A stretch of DNA of 64,000 nucleotides, taken from Prevotella sp. Lineage in GTDB: Bacteria; Bacteroidota; Bacteroidia; Bacteroidales; Bacteroidaceae. Under the pieces are notes generated by a model, which made no database searches, was not told where the DNA came from, and saw only the letters and a program-made list of their open reading frames with translations. Location: contig JAFYJN010000099.1 in assembly GCA_017538105.1 (NCBI GenBank), positions 24,016-88,015 of the forward strand, read 5' to 3'. The position numbers were made by a program, and so were the translations under genes. Positions 32,700 through 40,919 of this stretch are shown in pieces (the first letter of the stretch is position 1; each line of letters begins with the position of its first letter).

Positions 32700-33155
32700 C
32701 TATTCGGTGAAGATGAAATCCGTGGTGGCTCCGTTCACATTGTGGAATGTGCCTTCGAAGATGTATCCGGCTTCGCAAACATCACCCTCGCCCACAAAAG
32801 TGCCTTTTTTCTTGCCGTGGGCATCATAGGAGTTGACCACTAAATAACCGAAACCATCGTTGTCAAGTCTCGATTGCTTGGTGTCTACCTTGAGCGTGCT
32901 GCGTACCGTCTTGCCTCCCATGCGGTAGGTCAAGGTGCCGCTGGTGCCTCGTAGGTTCATCTTGGCATTGTTCACGTTTCCTATGCGTCCGGTCAAGCGC
33001 AATCTGAAGTATACTGTCAGCGCCTTGGCTTCTGACGGGGCTTCACGTGGGGTGGGGTCTTCGGTGAGGTGCCCCGATGCAATGGCTGGTGTAAGCAGCG
33101 CTGTGGCCACCAAGATGGTAGAGACCATGATGAGATTTGTCTTTTTCATGTTCAT
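32700..33155 (-). CDS. Small secreted protein, function unknown
   Basis: 151 residues. MNMKKTNLIMVSTILVATALLTPAIASG is a signal peptide (an ATG two codons on, MKKTN, is an equal start candidate). The mature part is beta-rich (LTVYFRLRLTGRIGNVNNAKMN, GTLTYRMGGKTVRSTLKVD, YIFEGTFHNVNGATTDFIF) and small enough for a single barrel or sandwich domain. I do not recognise a family. It has no close operon partner. Confidence 0.65.
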   Translation of the reverse strand: MNMKKTNLIMVSTILVATALLTPAIASGHLTEDPTPREAPSEAKALTVYFRLRLTGRIGNVNNAKMNLRGTSGTLTYRMGGKTVRSTLKVDTKQSRLDNDGFGYLVVNSYDAHGKKKGTFVGEGDVCEAGYIFEGTFHNVNGATTDFIFTE

Positions 33156-33197
33156 TTTTTGAGGTTTATAGTTTTGATATGTACTGAAAAGTAGACT

Positions 33198-34043
33198 TTA
33201 GGTCGAGAGGAAGGTGCGAACGGCGGCTACCATTTCTTCGCCTTTTTTCCTGCCAATGTCGTACACGCGCTGCATCTTTTCGGCATCGTGCTCCACATGG
33301 CCGATGACCAATGGCTCGTCAGGACAGATGACCAGAATGGCTCCCTCGCGCTCTCGCAGCGCCACGTAGGCCAGCTGCTCGTTGTACATCTCATGGCGAC
33401 GCGCCAATGCCTCCACGGCCTTGGGGTATTTGCGCAGGTTCCAACGCATCAACGGCATGAAACGGGTGGGGCGCTTCACAAACCCCTCAGGCTGAGTCAG
33501 GATGACCACATTACGCTCAAAACCAAACCGCTCCATAGCGGCCAGGGGGATACTGTCGGTGATGCCGCCATCGAGCAACTTCTTTCCTTCCAGCTCTACA
33601 ACACGCGACACGACGGGCATAGATGCGGAGGCGCGTATCCAGTCGTAACAGTCGTCATCGGCCACTGTCAACTCCTTATAGACAGCCTCGCCCGTCTCCA
33701 CGTCGGTGCAGACAACATAAAACGCCATGGGATTGGCCTCGAAGGCGTCACCATCGAAGGGGTCGTATTTCGTGGGCATCTCATGGTAGGCAAACTGGGC
33801 ATTGAAGATGTCGCCACTCTTTAACCATGACCGCACGCTGCAATAGCGGGGGTCTTTGCTGAACCGTTTATTGTAACGGATGGCGCGACCTGGCTGACGT
33901 GACTTATAGTTACAACCGAAAGCGGCACCGGCCGACACGCCGATAACGCCGTCGAACTCGATGCCGTTTTCCATCCATACGTCCATGATGCCGGCGCTGA
34001 ACAGCCCGCGCATGGCACCACCTTCCAATACCAGTCCGGTCAT
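33198..34043 (-). CDS. Patatin-like phospholipase
   Basis: 281 residues from the ATG at 34043 (MTGLVLEGGAMRGLFSAG). The open frame extends 14 codons upstream, but those codons read the family B simple repeat and precede the conserved start. The oxyanion loop is EGGAMRG, the nucleophile Ser is in GVSAG, and the catalytic Asp is in LLDGGITDS: the patatin Ser-Asp dyad, here without a signal peptide. The family hydrolyses acyl esters of lipids. It is likely cytoplasmic and similar to the YjjU group. A fumarase gene lies upstream on the same strand, separated by repeats. Confidence 0.9.
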   Translation of the reverse strand: MTGLVLEGGAMRGLFSAGIMDVWMENGIEFDGVIGVSAGAAFGCNYKSRQPGRAIRYNKRFSKDPRYCSVRSWLKSGDIFNAQFAYHEMPTKYDPFDGDAFEANPMAFYVVCTDVETGEAVYKELTVADDDCYDWIRASASMPVVSRVVELEGKKLLDGGITDSIPLAAMERFGFERNVVILTQPEGFVKRPTRFMPLMRWNLRKYPKAVEALARRHEMYNEQLAYVALREREGAILVICPDEPLVIGHVEHDAEKMQRVYDIGRKKGEEMVAAVRTFLST

Positions 34044-34050
34044 AGTTCTA

Positions 34051-34160
34051 GAGGTGAGGGGTAAGAGGTGAGGGGTAAGAAGCAAGCGACTTGCAGTTGA
34101 ACATCAATGAAATAGTCCGCAGCAGGGTGATCTCTCACCTCTTACCCCTCACAACTCACC
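34051..34160. repeat. Inverted pair of family B repeats
   Basis: GAGGGGTAAGAGGTGAG at 34056-34072 and its exact complement CTCACCTCTTACCCCTC at 34134-34150, 61 bases apart, in the patatin-fumarase gap. The two copies could fold into a large hairpin. Confidence 0.8.
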
Positions 34161-34165
34161 ACTCC

Positions 34166-35791
34166 TTACAACGTCTTAAAGAAATCGTTACCCTTGTCGT
34201 CAACGAGGATGAAGGCGGGGAAGTCTTCCACGCGAATCTTCCAGATGGCTTCCATCCCCAACTCGGGATATTCCACACACTCAATCGACTTGATGCTCTC
34301 CTGCGACAGCACGGCGGCAACACCACCGATGGTGCCGAGGTAGAAACCACCATGTTTCTGGCAGGCGTCGGTGACCACCTGACTGCGGTTGCCTTTGGCA
34401 ATCATCACCAACGAAGCACCATGGTCCTGGAACTCGTCCACATAGGGATCCATGCGGTTGGCCGTGGTCGGTCCCATGGAGCCGCAGGGATAGCCTTCGG
34501 GAGTCTTGGCAGGTCCGGCATAGAGCACGGGGTGTTCCTTGAAATAGGCAGGTATGTCCTCGCCAGCGTCCAGACGGGCCTTCAGCTTGGCATGGGCGAT
34601 ATCGCGGGCGACGATGATGGTACCGTTCAGGTTCACACGTGTCGACACGGGATATTTGGTCAACTCCTTACGGACGGCATCGATGCCTTCGTCAAGATTG
34701 ATGGTGATGCCTTTGCCACCCTCACCGGGACGGCAGAGCTCCTCGGGAATCAGTTCGCAGGGGTTGCTGTCCATCTTCTCCAACCACACGCCGTCGGCAT
34801 TAATCTTGGCCTTGATGTTGCGGTCGGCGCTACACGAAACACCCATGCCGATGGGGCAGGAGGCTCCGTGGCGCGGCAGACGAATAACGCGGATGTCATG
34901 AGCCAGGGCCTTACCGCCGAACTGGGCACCCAGACCAATCTTTGCTGCTTCCTTGAGTAATTTCTCCTCCAGGTCGATGTCGCGGAAAGCACGACCGGTC
35001 TCGTCGCCAGTGGTGGGCAGACTGTCGTAATACTTGATGGAGGCGAGCTTCACGGTCAAGAGGTTCTTTTCTGCGGACGTGCCACCGATGACAAAGGCGA
35101 TGTGGTAGGGCGGACAGGCGGCAGTGCCCAACGACTTCATCTTCTCCACCAGGAAGGGGAGTAGCGTGCCTTCGTTCTGGATGGTGGCCTTGGTCATGGG
35201 GTAGAAATAGGTCTTGTTGGCGGAACCGCCACCCTTGGCGACCATCACGAAGCGGTATTCGCAACCTTCCACGGCTTCGATGTCAATCTGGGCGGGCAGG
35301 TTGCAACGGGTGTTCACCTCGTCGTACATGTTCAACGGGGCGTTCTGCGAATACCGCAGGTTCTCCTGGGTAAACGTGTTATACACGCCCAGGCTCAAGG
35401 CTTCTTCATCCTCGAAACCAGTCCATACCTGCTGACCTTTCTCACCGTGGATGATGGCGGTGCCAGTGTCCTGACAGAAGGGGAGGATGCCCTTGCAGGC
35501 CACATCGGCATTGCGCAGGAACTGCAGAGCCACGTATTTGTCGTTTTCACTGGCTTCGGGGTCGCTCAGGATGGCGGCCACCTGCTCGTTATGGCTCCGG
35601 CGAAGCATGAACTCCACATCGTGGAAAGCTTCCTGGGCCAACAGGGTGAGGGCTTCCTTGCTCACCTTCAGAATGGGATGTCCTTCAAACTCGCCCATGC
35701 TGACGCCTTCTTTCGTCAACAGGCGGTATTCTGTGTCGTCTTGCCCCAACTGAAACATGGGGGCGTACTTGAATGCTGGTGTTGTTGCCAT
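34166..35791 (-). CDS. fumB: Fumarate hydratase, class I (iron-sulfur)
   Basis: 541 residues, the length of two-domain class I fumarases, which interconvert fumarate and malate using a [4Fe-4S] cluster. The [21 protein letters not shown] and [11 protein letters not shown] cysteines are the likely cluster ligands, and the [12 protein letters not shown] block in the C-terminal part is typical. In these organisms it acts in the reductive fumarate pathway, making succinate and propionate under anaerobic growth. The oxygen-sensitive enzyme fits an anaerobe. The gene symbol is by similarity; fumA would be equally valid. A family B/E repeat lies upstream. Confidence 0.93.
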   Translation of the reverse strand: MATTPAFKYAPMFQLGQDDTEYRLLTKEGVSMGEFEGHPILKVSKEALTLLAQEAFHDVEFMLRRSHNEQVAAILSDPEASENDKYVALQFLRNADVACKGILPFCQDTGTAIIHGEKGQQVWTGFEDEEALSLGVYNTFTQENLRYSQNAPLNMYDEVNTRCNLPAQIDIEAVEGCEYRFVMVAKGGGSANKTYFYPMTKATIQNEGTLLPFLVEKMKSLGTAACPPYHIAFVIGGTSAEKNLLTVKLASIKYYDSLPTTGDETGRAFRDIDLEEKLLKEAAKIGLGAQFGGKALAHDIRVIRLPRHGASCPIGMGVSCSADRNIKAKINADGVWLEKMDSNPCELIPEELCRPGEGGKGITINLDEGIDAVRKELTKYPVSTRVNLNGTIIVARDIAHAKLKARLDAGEDIPAYFKEHPVLYAGPAKTPEGYPCGSMGPTTANRMDPYVDEFQDHGASLVMIAKGNRSQVVTDACQKHGGFYLGTIGGVAAVLSQESIKSIECVEYPELGMEAIWKIRVEDFPAFILVDDKGNDFFKTL

Positions 35792-35849
35792 AATGATTAT
35801 AATGTTTAGTGTATACTGTTATTCTCTGTTGAATACTCCTCAGGCTATT

Positions 35850-35934
35850 CTCTCACCTCTCACCTCTCACCCCTCACCTCTTCCTTACCCTCCCTTTGGG
35901 AGGGCCAGGGTGGGTTATAGGGCCAGGGAGGGGG
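35850..35934. repeat. Family B repeats and REP palindrome, family E (copy 4)
   Basis: CTCACCTCTCACCTCTCACCC units (35850-35885), then CCCTCCCTTTGGGAGGG with an AGGGTGGGT tail (35888-35915), then a partial GGCCAGGGAGGGGG duplicate. It fills the gap between the M16 stop and the fumarase ATG. Confidence 0.8.
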
Positions 35935-38841
35935 CTAATACCCAAATATCTCCTCCGTGCTCAGCCTGCGTATCTGACCAATCTTCTCCAATGCCTCCAT
36001 GTCGAGTTCTTTCTCGTCACCGAGGATGACATAACGATACGGTTTCCGGGCTATCATCTGCTGCTCAAACTTCACGATGTCTTGCAGCGTCAGATCGGGC
36101 AGGGCTTCGTAGATACGCTCGTCTATATCATAGTCGATACCGAGACGCTGGGCCGACAGCCAAGCATTGATCAGACTGAACTTCGTGGTGCGCTCCGTGG
36201 CAAGACGTTTCGTCAAAGCGTCCTTGGCGATGCTGAAGGCGGCATCGCTCTGAGGGATGGTGTCGAGAATGGTGTTGAACTGTTGGACACAGTCCATCAT
36301 CTTGTCGTTCTGGGTGATGATGTGGGTGAAGAAATACTCGGGATTGTCCTTCCAACTGGGCTCCACGTAGGCGGCGTAGGCATTGTAGGCCAGACCGCGG
36401 GCTTCGCGCAACTCCTGGAACACGATGGTGTTCATGCCTCCGCCGAAATACTCGTTGAACAGGGCTTTCACAGCGGCTTCCCTGGGCTGCCACATCCTGC
36501 GCTCGTTGTGAACCATGCGCATGTAGATGTTTTTGGCATCGTAGGGGGCGATGAACACTTCGTTTTGAGGAGTCTCCTCCATCGTGTAACGGCGTCCCTC
36601 GGGGGCGGGAAGGAAGGTCTTGCCCGTCTTGTGATGCTTAGTGACGGCTTTTGCCAATTCCTGCTCACTCATCGGACCGTAATACAATAGGGTGTGCTCA
36701 TATTGCGACAGGTTCTTCAAGAGGTCGAGCAACTCCTGCGGGTCTTGCTGGCGCATCTGCTCTATCGACAGCATATTGCGATAGGGATTGTAAGGACCGT
36801 AGATACTGTATTGCACCAAATAGGAGAAATTGCTCTGCTGGTTGAGCTTGGCATCGGCACGCTCCTTCTCGGTCAACTGAATATATTGCTCCCACGCGTC
36901 TTTGTCAACCTTGGCATTCTGCAGGACATCTTCCAACAGGGCAAGGGCCTGGGGCATGTTCTCACTGAGACCACGCAGGGTGACGTTGATGGTGCGCGTG
37001 CCTACGTTGATGCTGTAGCTGCACGCCAGCTTGTAGAACTGCTGCTTAATCTGCTCGTTCGTCAGTTTGTTGGTTCCCAGGTATTCCAGATAGGGCGCGG
37101 CATAGCTGTATTTCAGGTTCGACTCCTCACCGAACTTGTATTCAAACGACATCTGGAAACGACCGTTTTCGGTGTTCTTCACATAGATGTAGGGGATGTT
37201 CTTCGAGGTCTTGCCGAAGGTGAGGTCGCGCTGGAAATCGACGAAACGGGGTTGGATAGGCTCCACCTGGGTCGACTGGATGTCTTGCACAAACTGGCTC
37301 ATCATGTCGCGGTTGGTGGGGATGGCGGTGATGGCGGGCTTGTCAATCTTCTTCAGGTTGGGGTCTTCACCCTGCCGTTTGTACACCACCACGTAGTTGT
37401 CGCGGAAATGACGGGCCACGAAGTCCATCACCTGCTGCTTCGTCATCTTCGAGATACGGTCGAGATAACCCACCTGCTGCTGCCAGGGTATTTCGTTGAT
37501 GTAGGTCTGCACAAACTGGTTGGCACGATAGCGGTTGTTCTCCAATGCGTTGTAGTAATCCAACTTGGCATTGTTGATGACGGATGGCAATAGGTCGTCG
37601 GAGAAATCGCCACGCTTCAGTTTGTCAATCTCGCCCAACAACAGGTTCTTCACTTCATCAAGTGTCTGACCGTCCTTTGGTGTGCCGGCAAGGATAAAGG
37701 CGCAGTAGTCGCGAAGGGCTTCGCTGCCGCCCCAGGCCTGCAACATCTTCATCTGTTGGTTGATGTTCAGGTCAATCAAACCAGCGGTGCCGTTGCTCAA
37801 CATGTTCTCTACCACCCGTAGGGTGTCTGCCTGCAAGGAGTTGCCACGGTCGAAACGCCAACCCATCCACAACGTCTCGGCCTCCAGACCATAGACGGTG
37901 GTGTCGCGCGGCGCGGTGATGGGAGCCATGGCGGGGAACACGGGCTGTCGAACGTCGGCACCGGGTTGCCAACTGCCGAAATACTTGTCAATGAGGGCTA
38001 TCACCTGGTCGGGGTCGAAATCGCCGGCCATACAGATGGCGACGTTGTTCGGGCGGTACCACTTGTCAAAGTAATTCTTGATGTTCGTTATCGACGGATT
38101 CTTCAAGTGTTCCTGTGTGCCGATGGTGGTCTGTGTGCCATAGGGGTGGGTGGGGAAGAGCATCTTGCTCATCGACTCCCACAACTTCCGCTGGTCTTGG
38201 GCGATGCCGATGTTATACTCCTCATACACGGCTTCCAACTCGGTGTGGAAACCGCGGATTACCATGTTCTGGAAACGGTCCGACTGTATCTTCGCCCAGT
38301 TCTCAACCTCGTTCGAGGGGATGTCCTCGGTGTAGCACGTCACGTCGTTCGACGTGTAGGCGTTGGTACCCTCGGCACCGATGGCCGACATCAATTTGTC
38401 GTATTCATTGGGGATGAAATATTGGGCGGCCAACTGCGACACGCTGTCTATCTCGTGGTATTTCTGACGGCGAAGGGCTGGGTCGGTAATCTGACGGTAC
38501 TCCTCATAACGTGTCTGGATTTCATCCAGGAAAGGCTTCTCGGCCATGTGGTCACTGACACCGAACTTGTCGGTGCCCTTGAACATCAGGTGCTCCAAAT
38601 AATGGGCCAGACCGGTAGTCTCCGAGGGGTCGTTCTTCGAACCGGTGCGCACGGCGATGAAGGTCTGAATCCTCGGCTTCTCCTTGTTCACCGACAGATA
38701 AACAGTCAGACCATTATCCAACGTGTAGATGCGGGCCTGCATCAAGTCTCCTTGCACCGTTTCATACGGGTAGTCCTTCGCTTGCAGGGATGAAAGTCCC
38801 GTAGCAGCCAATAACAGCAATAAAAATTTCCTAAGTTTCAT
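35935..38841 (-). CDS. M16 family zinc peptidase (insulinase-like), secreted
   Basis: 968 residues from MKLRKFLLLLLAATGLSSLQA, a clean signal peptide; the promoter at 38890-38897 rules out the frame's ATG at 38892, and MKNQIN at 38859 is an alternative. The first peptidase domain has the inverted zinc motif HYLEH at about 80-84, with the third ligand expected in the EVENWAKIQSDRF / ELEAVYEEYN region. Later M16C-like domains are without HxxEH, as in two-part M16 enzymes. It degrades peptides in the periplasm. It stands alone between two repeats. Confidence 0.92.
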   Translation of the reverse strand: MKLRKFLLLLLAATGLSSLQAKDYPYETVQGDLMQARIYTLDNGLTVYLSVNKEKPRIQTFIAVRTGSKNDPSETTGLAHYLEHLMFKGTDKFGVSDHMAEKPFLDEIQTRYEEYRQITDPALRRQKYHEIDSVSQLAAQYFIPNEYDKLMSAIGAEGTNAYTSNDVTCYTEDIPSNEVENWAKIQSDRFQNMVIRGFHTELEAVYEEYNIGIAQDQRKLWESMSKMLFPTHPYGTQTTIGTQEHLKNPSITNIKNYFDKWYRPNNVAICMAGDFDPDQVIALIDKYFGSWQPGADVRQPVFPAMAPITAPRDTTVYGLEAETLWMGWRFDRGNSLQADTLRVVENMLSNGTAGLIDLNINQQMKMLQAWGGSEALRDYCAFILAGTPKDGQTLDEVKNLLLGEIDKLKRGDFSDDLLPSVINNAKLDYYNALENNRYRANQFVQTYINEIPWQQQVGYLDRISKMTKQQVMDFVARHFRDNYVVVYKRQGEDPNLKKIDKPAITAIPTNRDMMSQFVQDIQSTQVEPIQPRFVDFQRDLTFGKTSKNIPYIYVKNTENGRFQMSFEYKFGEESNLKYSYAAPYLEYLGTNKLTNEQIKQQFYKLACSYSINVGTRTINVTLRGLSENMPQALALLEDVLQNAKVDKDAWEQYIQLTEKERADAKLNQQSNFSYLVQYSIYGPYNPYRNMLSIEQMRQQDPQELLDLLKNLSQYEHTLLYYGPMSEQELAKAVTKHHKTGKTFLPAPEGRRYTMEETPQNEVFIAPYDAKNIYMRMVHNERRMWQPREAAVKALFNEYFGGGMNTIVFQELREARGLAYNAYAAYVEPSWKDNPEYFFTHIITQNDKMMDCVQQFNTILDTIPQSDAAFSIAKDALTKRLATERTTKFSLINAWLSAQRLGIDYDIDERIYEALPDLTLQDIVKFEQQMIARKPYRYVILGDEKELDMEALEKIGQIRRLSTEEIFGY

Positions 38842-38889
38842 ATTTATTTGGTTTTTCATTTTCACTTCACCTCTCACCTCTTTATTCTG

Positions 38890-38897
38890 CAAAGTTA
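38890..38897 (-). promoter_or_regulatory. -7 promoter element for the M16 peptidase
   Basis: Complement of 38890-38897 reads TAACTTTG. Transcription would begin near 38883, placing a family B repeat (38866-38882) at the start of the leader. This supports an ATG at 38841 or 38859, not at 38892. Confidence 0.6.
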
Positions 38898-39072
38898 ATG
38901 ATAAAAAATAAAAAACATAGCCTTTTCATAGAATATAATTTGGGAAAACTTCTTTTCCAGGGAAAAAAGCCAGAAAGAGACGGAATGGATGGTCACCATC
39001 CCAGTGTTCCATCTACGGCACTATAGGCGCCTTCTAATAGTTCTGAAAACAATACTAACCAATTAAAAATAT

Positions 39073-39110
39073 ATAATAGTGGAAATGACACCCGTCATTT
39101 CCACTATTAT
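39073..39110 (-). terminator. Terminator at the end of the asnB operon
   Basis: ATAATAGTGGAAATGAC (39073-39089), loop ACCC, GTCATTTCCACTATTAT (39094-39110): a perfect 17-bp stem. On the minus strand a TATATTTTT tract follows it. The rest of the 38842-39197 gap has the M16 promoter, AT-rich DNA and a REP palindrome. Confidence 0.9.
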
Positions 39111-39147
39111 TATCTCCTCCTCTTTCCCCTCCCTATGTGGGTTCTTT

Positions 39148-39178
39148 TCCCCTCCCTTTGGGAGGGATAGGGTGGGTT
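39148..39178. repeat. REP-like palindrome, family E (copy 5)
   Basis: CCCCTCCCTTTGGGAGGG with an ATAGGGTGGGT tail, 20 bases past the asnB stop; a degraded half copy is at 39126-39142. Confidence 0.75.
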
Positions 39179-39197
39179 TTAGGGTTTAGGTGGGTCT

Positions 39198-40901
39198 TCA
39201 ATACGCCTGCTCATGCACACCCTTGACAGCACGACCACTCGGGTCGTTCATATTCTTGAAGGCCTCATCCCATTCCAGGGCGATAGCGGTGGAACAAGCC
39301 ACGCTGGCCTCACTGGGCACGCTGCGTGCAGCGGAGTCTGAGGGGAAATGCTCAGCAAAGATGCTGCGGTAGTAATACTCTTCTTTGTTCTTCGGCGGGT
39401 TGATGGGGAAACGCTCGGCAGCATGCTCCATCTGCTCGTCGCTGACGGCCTCGGCAGTAATGCGTTTTAGCGTGTCTATCCATGAGTAACCGACACCGTC
39501 GCTGAACTGTTCTTTCTGGCGCCAAGCCACCTCGGATGGTAACATGTCGGCGAAAGCTTCGCGAACGATACGCTTCTCCATCGTGGTGCCAGGACACATC
39601 TTCGCCTCAGGGTTCGTGCGCATGGCGACATCTAAAAACTCCTTATCGAGGAAGGGCACACGACCTTCGACACCCCAGGCCGACAGACTCTTGTTGGCAC
39701 GCAGACAGTCGTAGAGATAAAGCTTGCTGAGTTTGCGTACGGTCTCTTCGTGAAATGCCTTGGCATCGGGAGCCTTGTGGAAATAGAGATAACCGCCGAA
39801 AATCTCATCGGCACCCTCGCCGGAGAGTACCATCTTGATGCCCATCGATTTGATAACGCGAGCCAACAGGTACATCGGAGTGGAGGCACGGACAGTGGTG
39901 ACATCGTAGGTCTCTATGAAATAGATGACATCGCGCAAGGCATCAAGACCTTCCTGGATGGTGTAGTTAATCTCATGATGTACGGTGCCGATATGGTCGG
40001 CCACCAAACGGGCTTTGGCCAAGTCTGGTGCACCCTTCAGACCAACGGCAAATGAGTGCAGGCGGGGCCAGTAAGCCTTCGTCTTCGAATCATCCTCAAT
40101 GCGCATCTCACTGTATTTCTCGGCTATGGCGGAGATAACCGACGAGTCCAGACCGCCGGAGAGTAATACGCCGTAGGGCACATCACTCATCAACTGTCTT
40201 TTAACGGCATCTTCGAGACCATCACGAATGGCATCGACGTTGGCATTGTTATCCTTCACAGCGGCATAGTCGAACCAGTCTCTATGGTAATAACGTCGCA
40301 TGCCTGGCTCACGGTTCCAATAATAATGACCGGGTAGGAAAGGCTCGTAGCGCTCGCACTGCCCTTCGAGGGCTTTCAACTCCGAGGCGACATACACCGT
40401 GCCATCGTTGTCGTAGCCGATGTAAAGGGGTATTACGCCGATAGGGTCGCGGGCTATCAGGAAATCATCACGTTCTTCGTCATAAAGCACAAAAGCAAAA
40501 ATGCCGCTGAGCCGTTCCAACATTTTACAAATCTGCTCATGGGCGTAAAGGCTCCCATCGCCATCCGGAGAGAGGCTCCTGTAGAGGGCAAGGATGACCT
40601 CGCAGTCGCTGCCAGTCTGGAATTCATACTGCCCGGCAAAGCGGCGACGTGTTTCTTGATGGTTATAAATCTCACCGTTCACCGCAAGTACTTGCTTCCT
40701 GTCGGGTGTAAACAAAGGCTGACCACCAGATTCCGGGTCAACGATGCTCAGACGCTCATGGGCGAGGATGGCCGAACCGCCACAATAGATACCACTCCAG
40801 TCTGGACCGCGATGACGAATCTTCTGACTCATCTTCAACGCCTTCTCACGCAACTCATGCGTCTGCTCCTTTACATTCAATATAGCTACTATTCCACACA
40901 T
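39198..40901 (-). CDS. asnB: Asparagine synthase, glutamine-hydrolysing
   Basis: 567 residues. The N-terminal class II glutaminase domain begins MCGIVAIL, with Cys2 as nucleophile after Met removal. The C-terminal synthetase has the ATP PP-loop SGGLDSS (LLSGGLDSSVISA, about residue 240) and the GEGADEIFGGYLYFHKAP block. It makes asparagine from aspartate, glutamine and ATP. Last gene of the amtB-pyrG-purF-carAB-asnB unit, 18 bases from carAB, and followed by a strong terminator (39073-39110). Regulated presumably with the rest of the glutamine cluster. Confidence 0.95.
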   Translation of the reverse strand: MCGIVAILNVKEQTHELREKALKMSQKIRHRGPDWSGIYCGGSAILAHERLSIVDPESGGQPLFTPDRKQVLAVNGEIYNHQETRRRFAGQYEFQTGSDCEVILALYRSLSPDGDGSLYAHEQICKMLERLSGIFAFVLYDEERDDFLIARDPIGVIPLYIGYDNDGTVYVASELKALEGQCERYEPFLPGHYYWNREPGMRRYYHRDWFDYAAVKDNNANVDAIRDGLEDAVKRQLMSDVPYGVLLSGGLDSSVISAIAEKYSEMRIEDDSKTKAYWPRLHSFAVGLKGAPDLAKARLVADHIGTVHHEINYTIQEGLDALRDVIYFIETYDVTTVRASTPMYLLARVIKSMGIKMVLSGEGADEIFGGYLYFHKAPDAKAFHEETVRKLSKLYLYDCLRANKSLSAWGVEGRVPFLDKEFLDVAMRTNPEAKMCPGTTMEKRIVREAFADMLPSEVAWRQKEQFSDGVGYSWIDTLKRITAEAVSDEQMEHAAERFPINPPKNKEEYYYRSIFAEHFPSDSAARSVPSEASVACSTAIALEWDEAFKNMNDPSGRAVKGVHEQAY

Positions 40902-40919
40902 ATCTCTTTTCTTTCTTTT

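Noticed and set aside
34044-34085. Upstream start of the patatin-like gene (14 extra residues)
   Set aside because: These codons read the family B repeat and precede the conserved EGGAMRG start; the ATG at 34043 fits the family.
34091-34960. 289-codon plus-strand frame
   Set aside because: Antisense to the fumarase gene and starts in repeat DNA.
36694-37593. 299-codon plus-strand frame
   Set aside because: Antisense to the M16 peptidase; no motifs.
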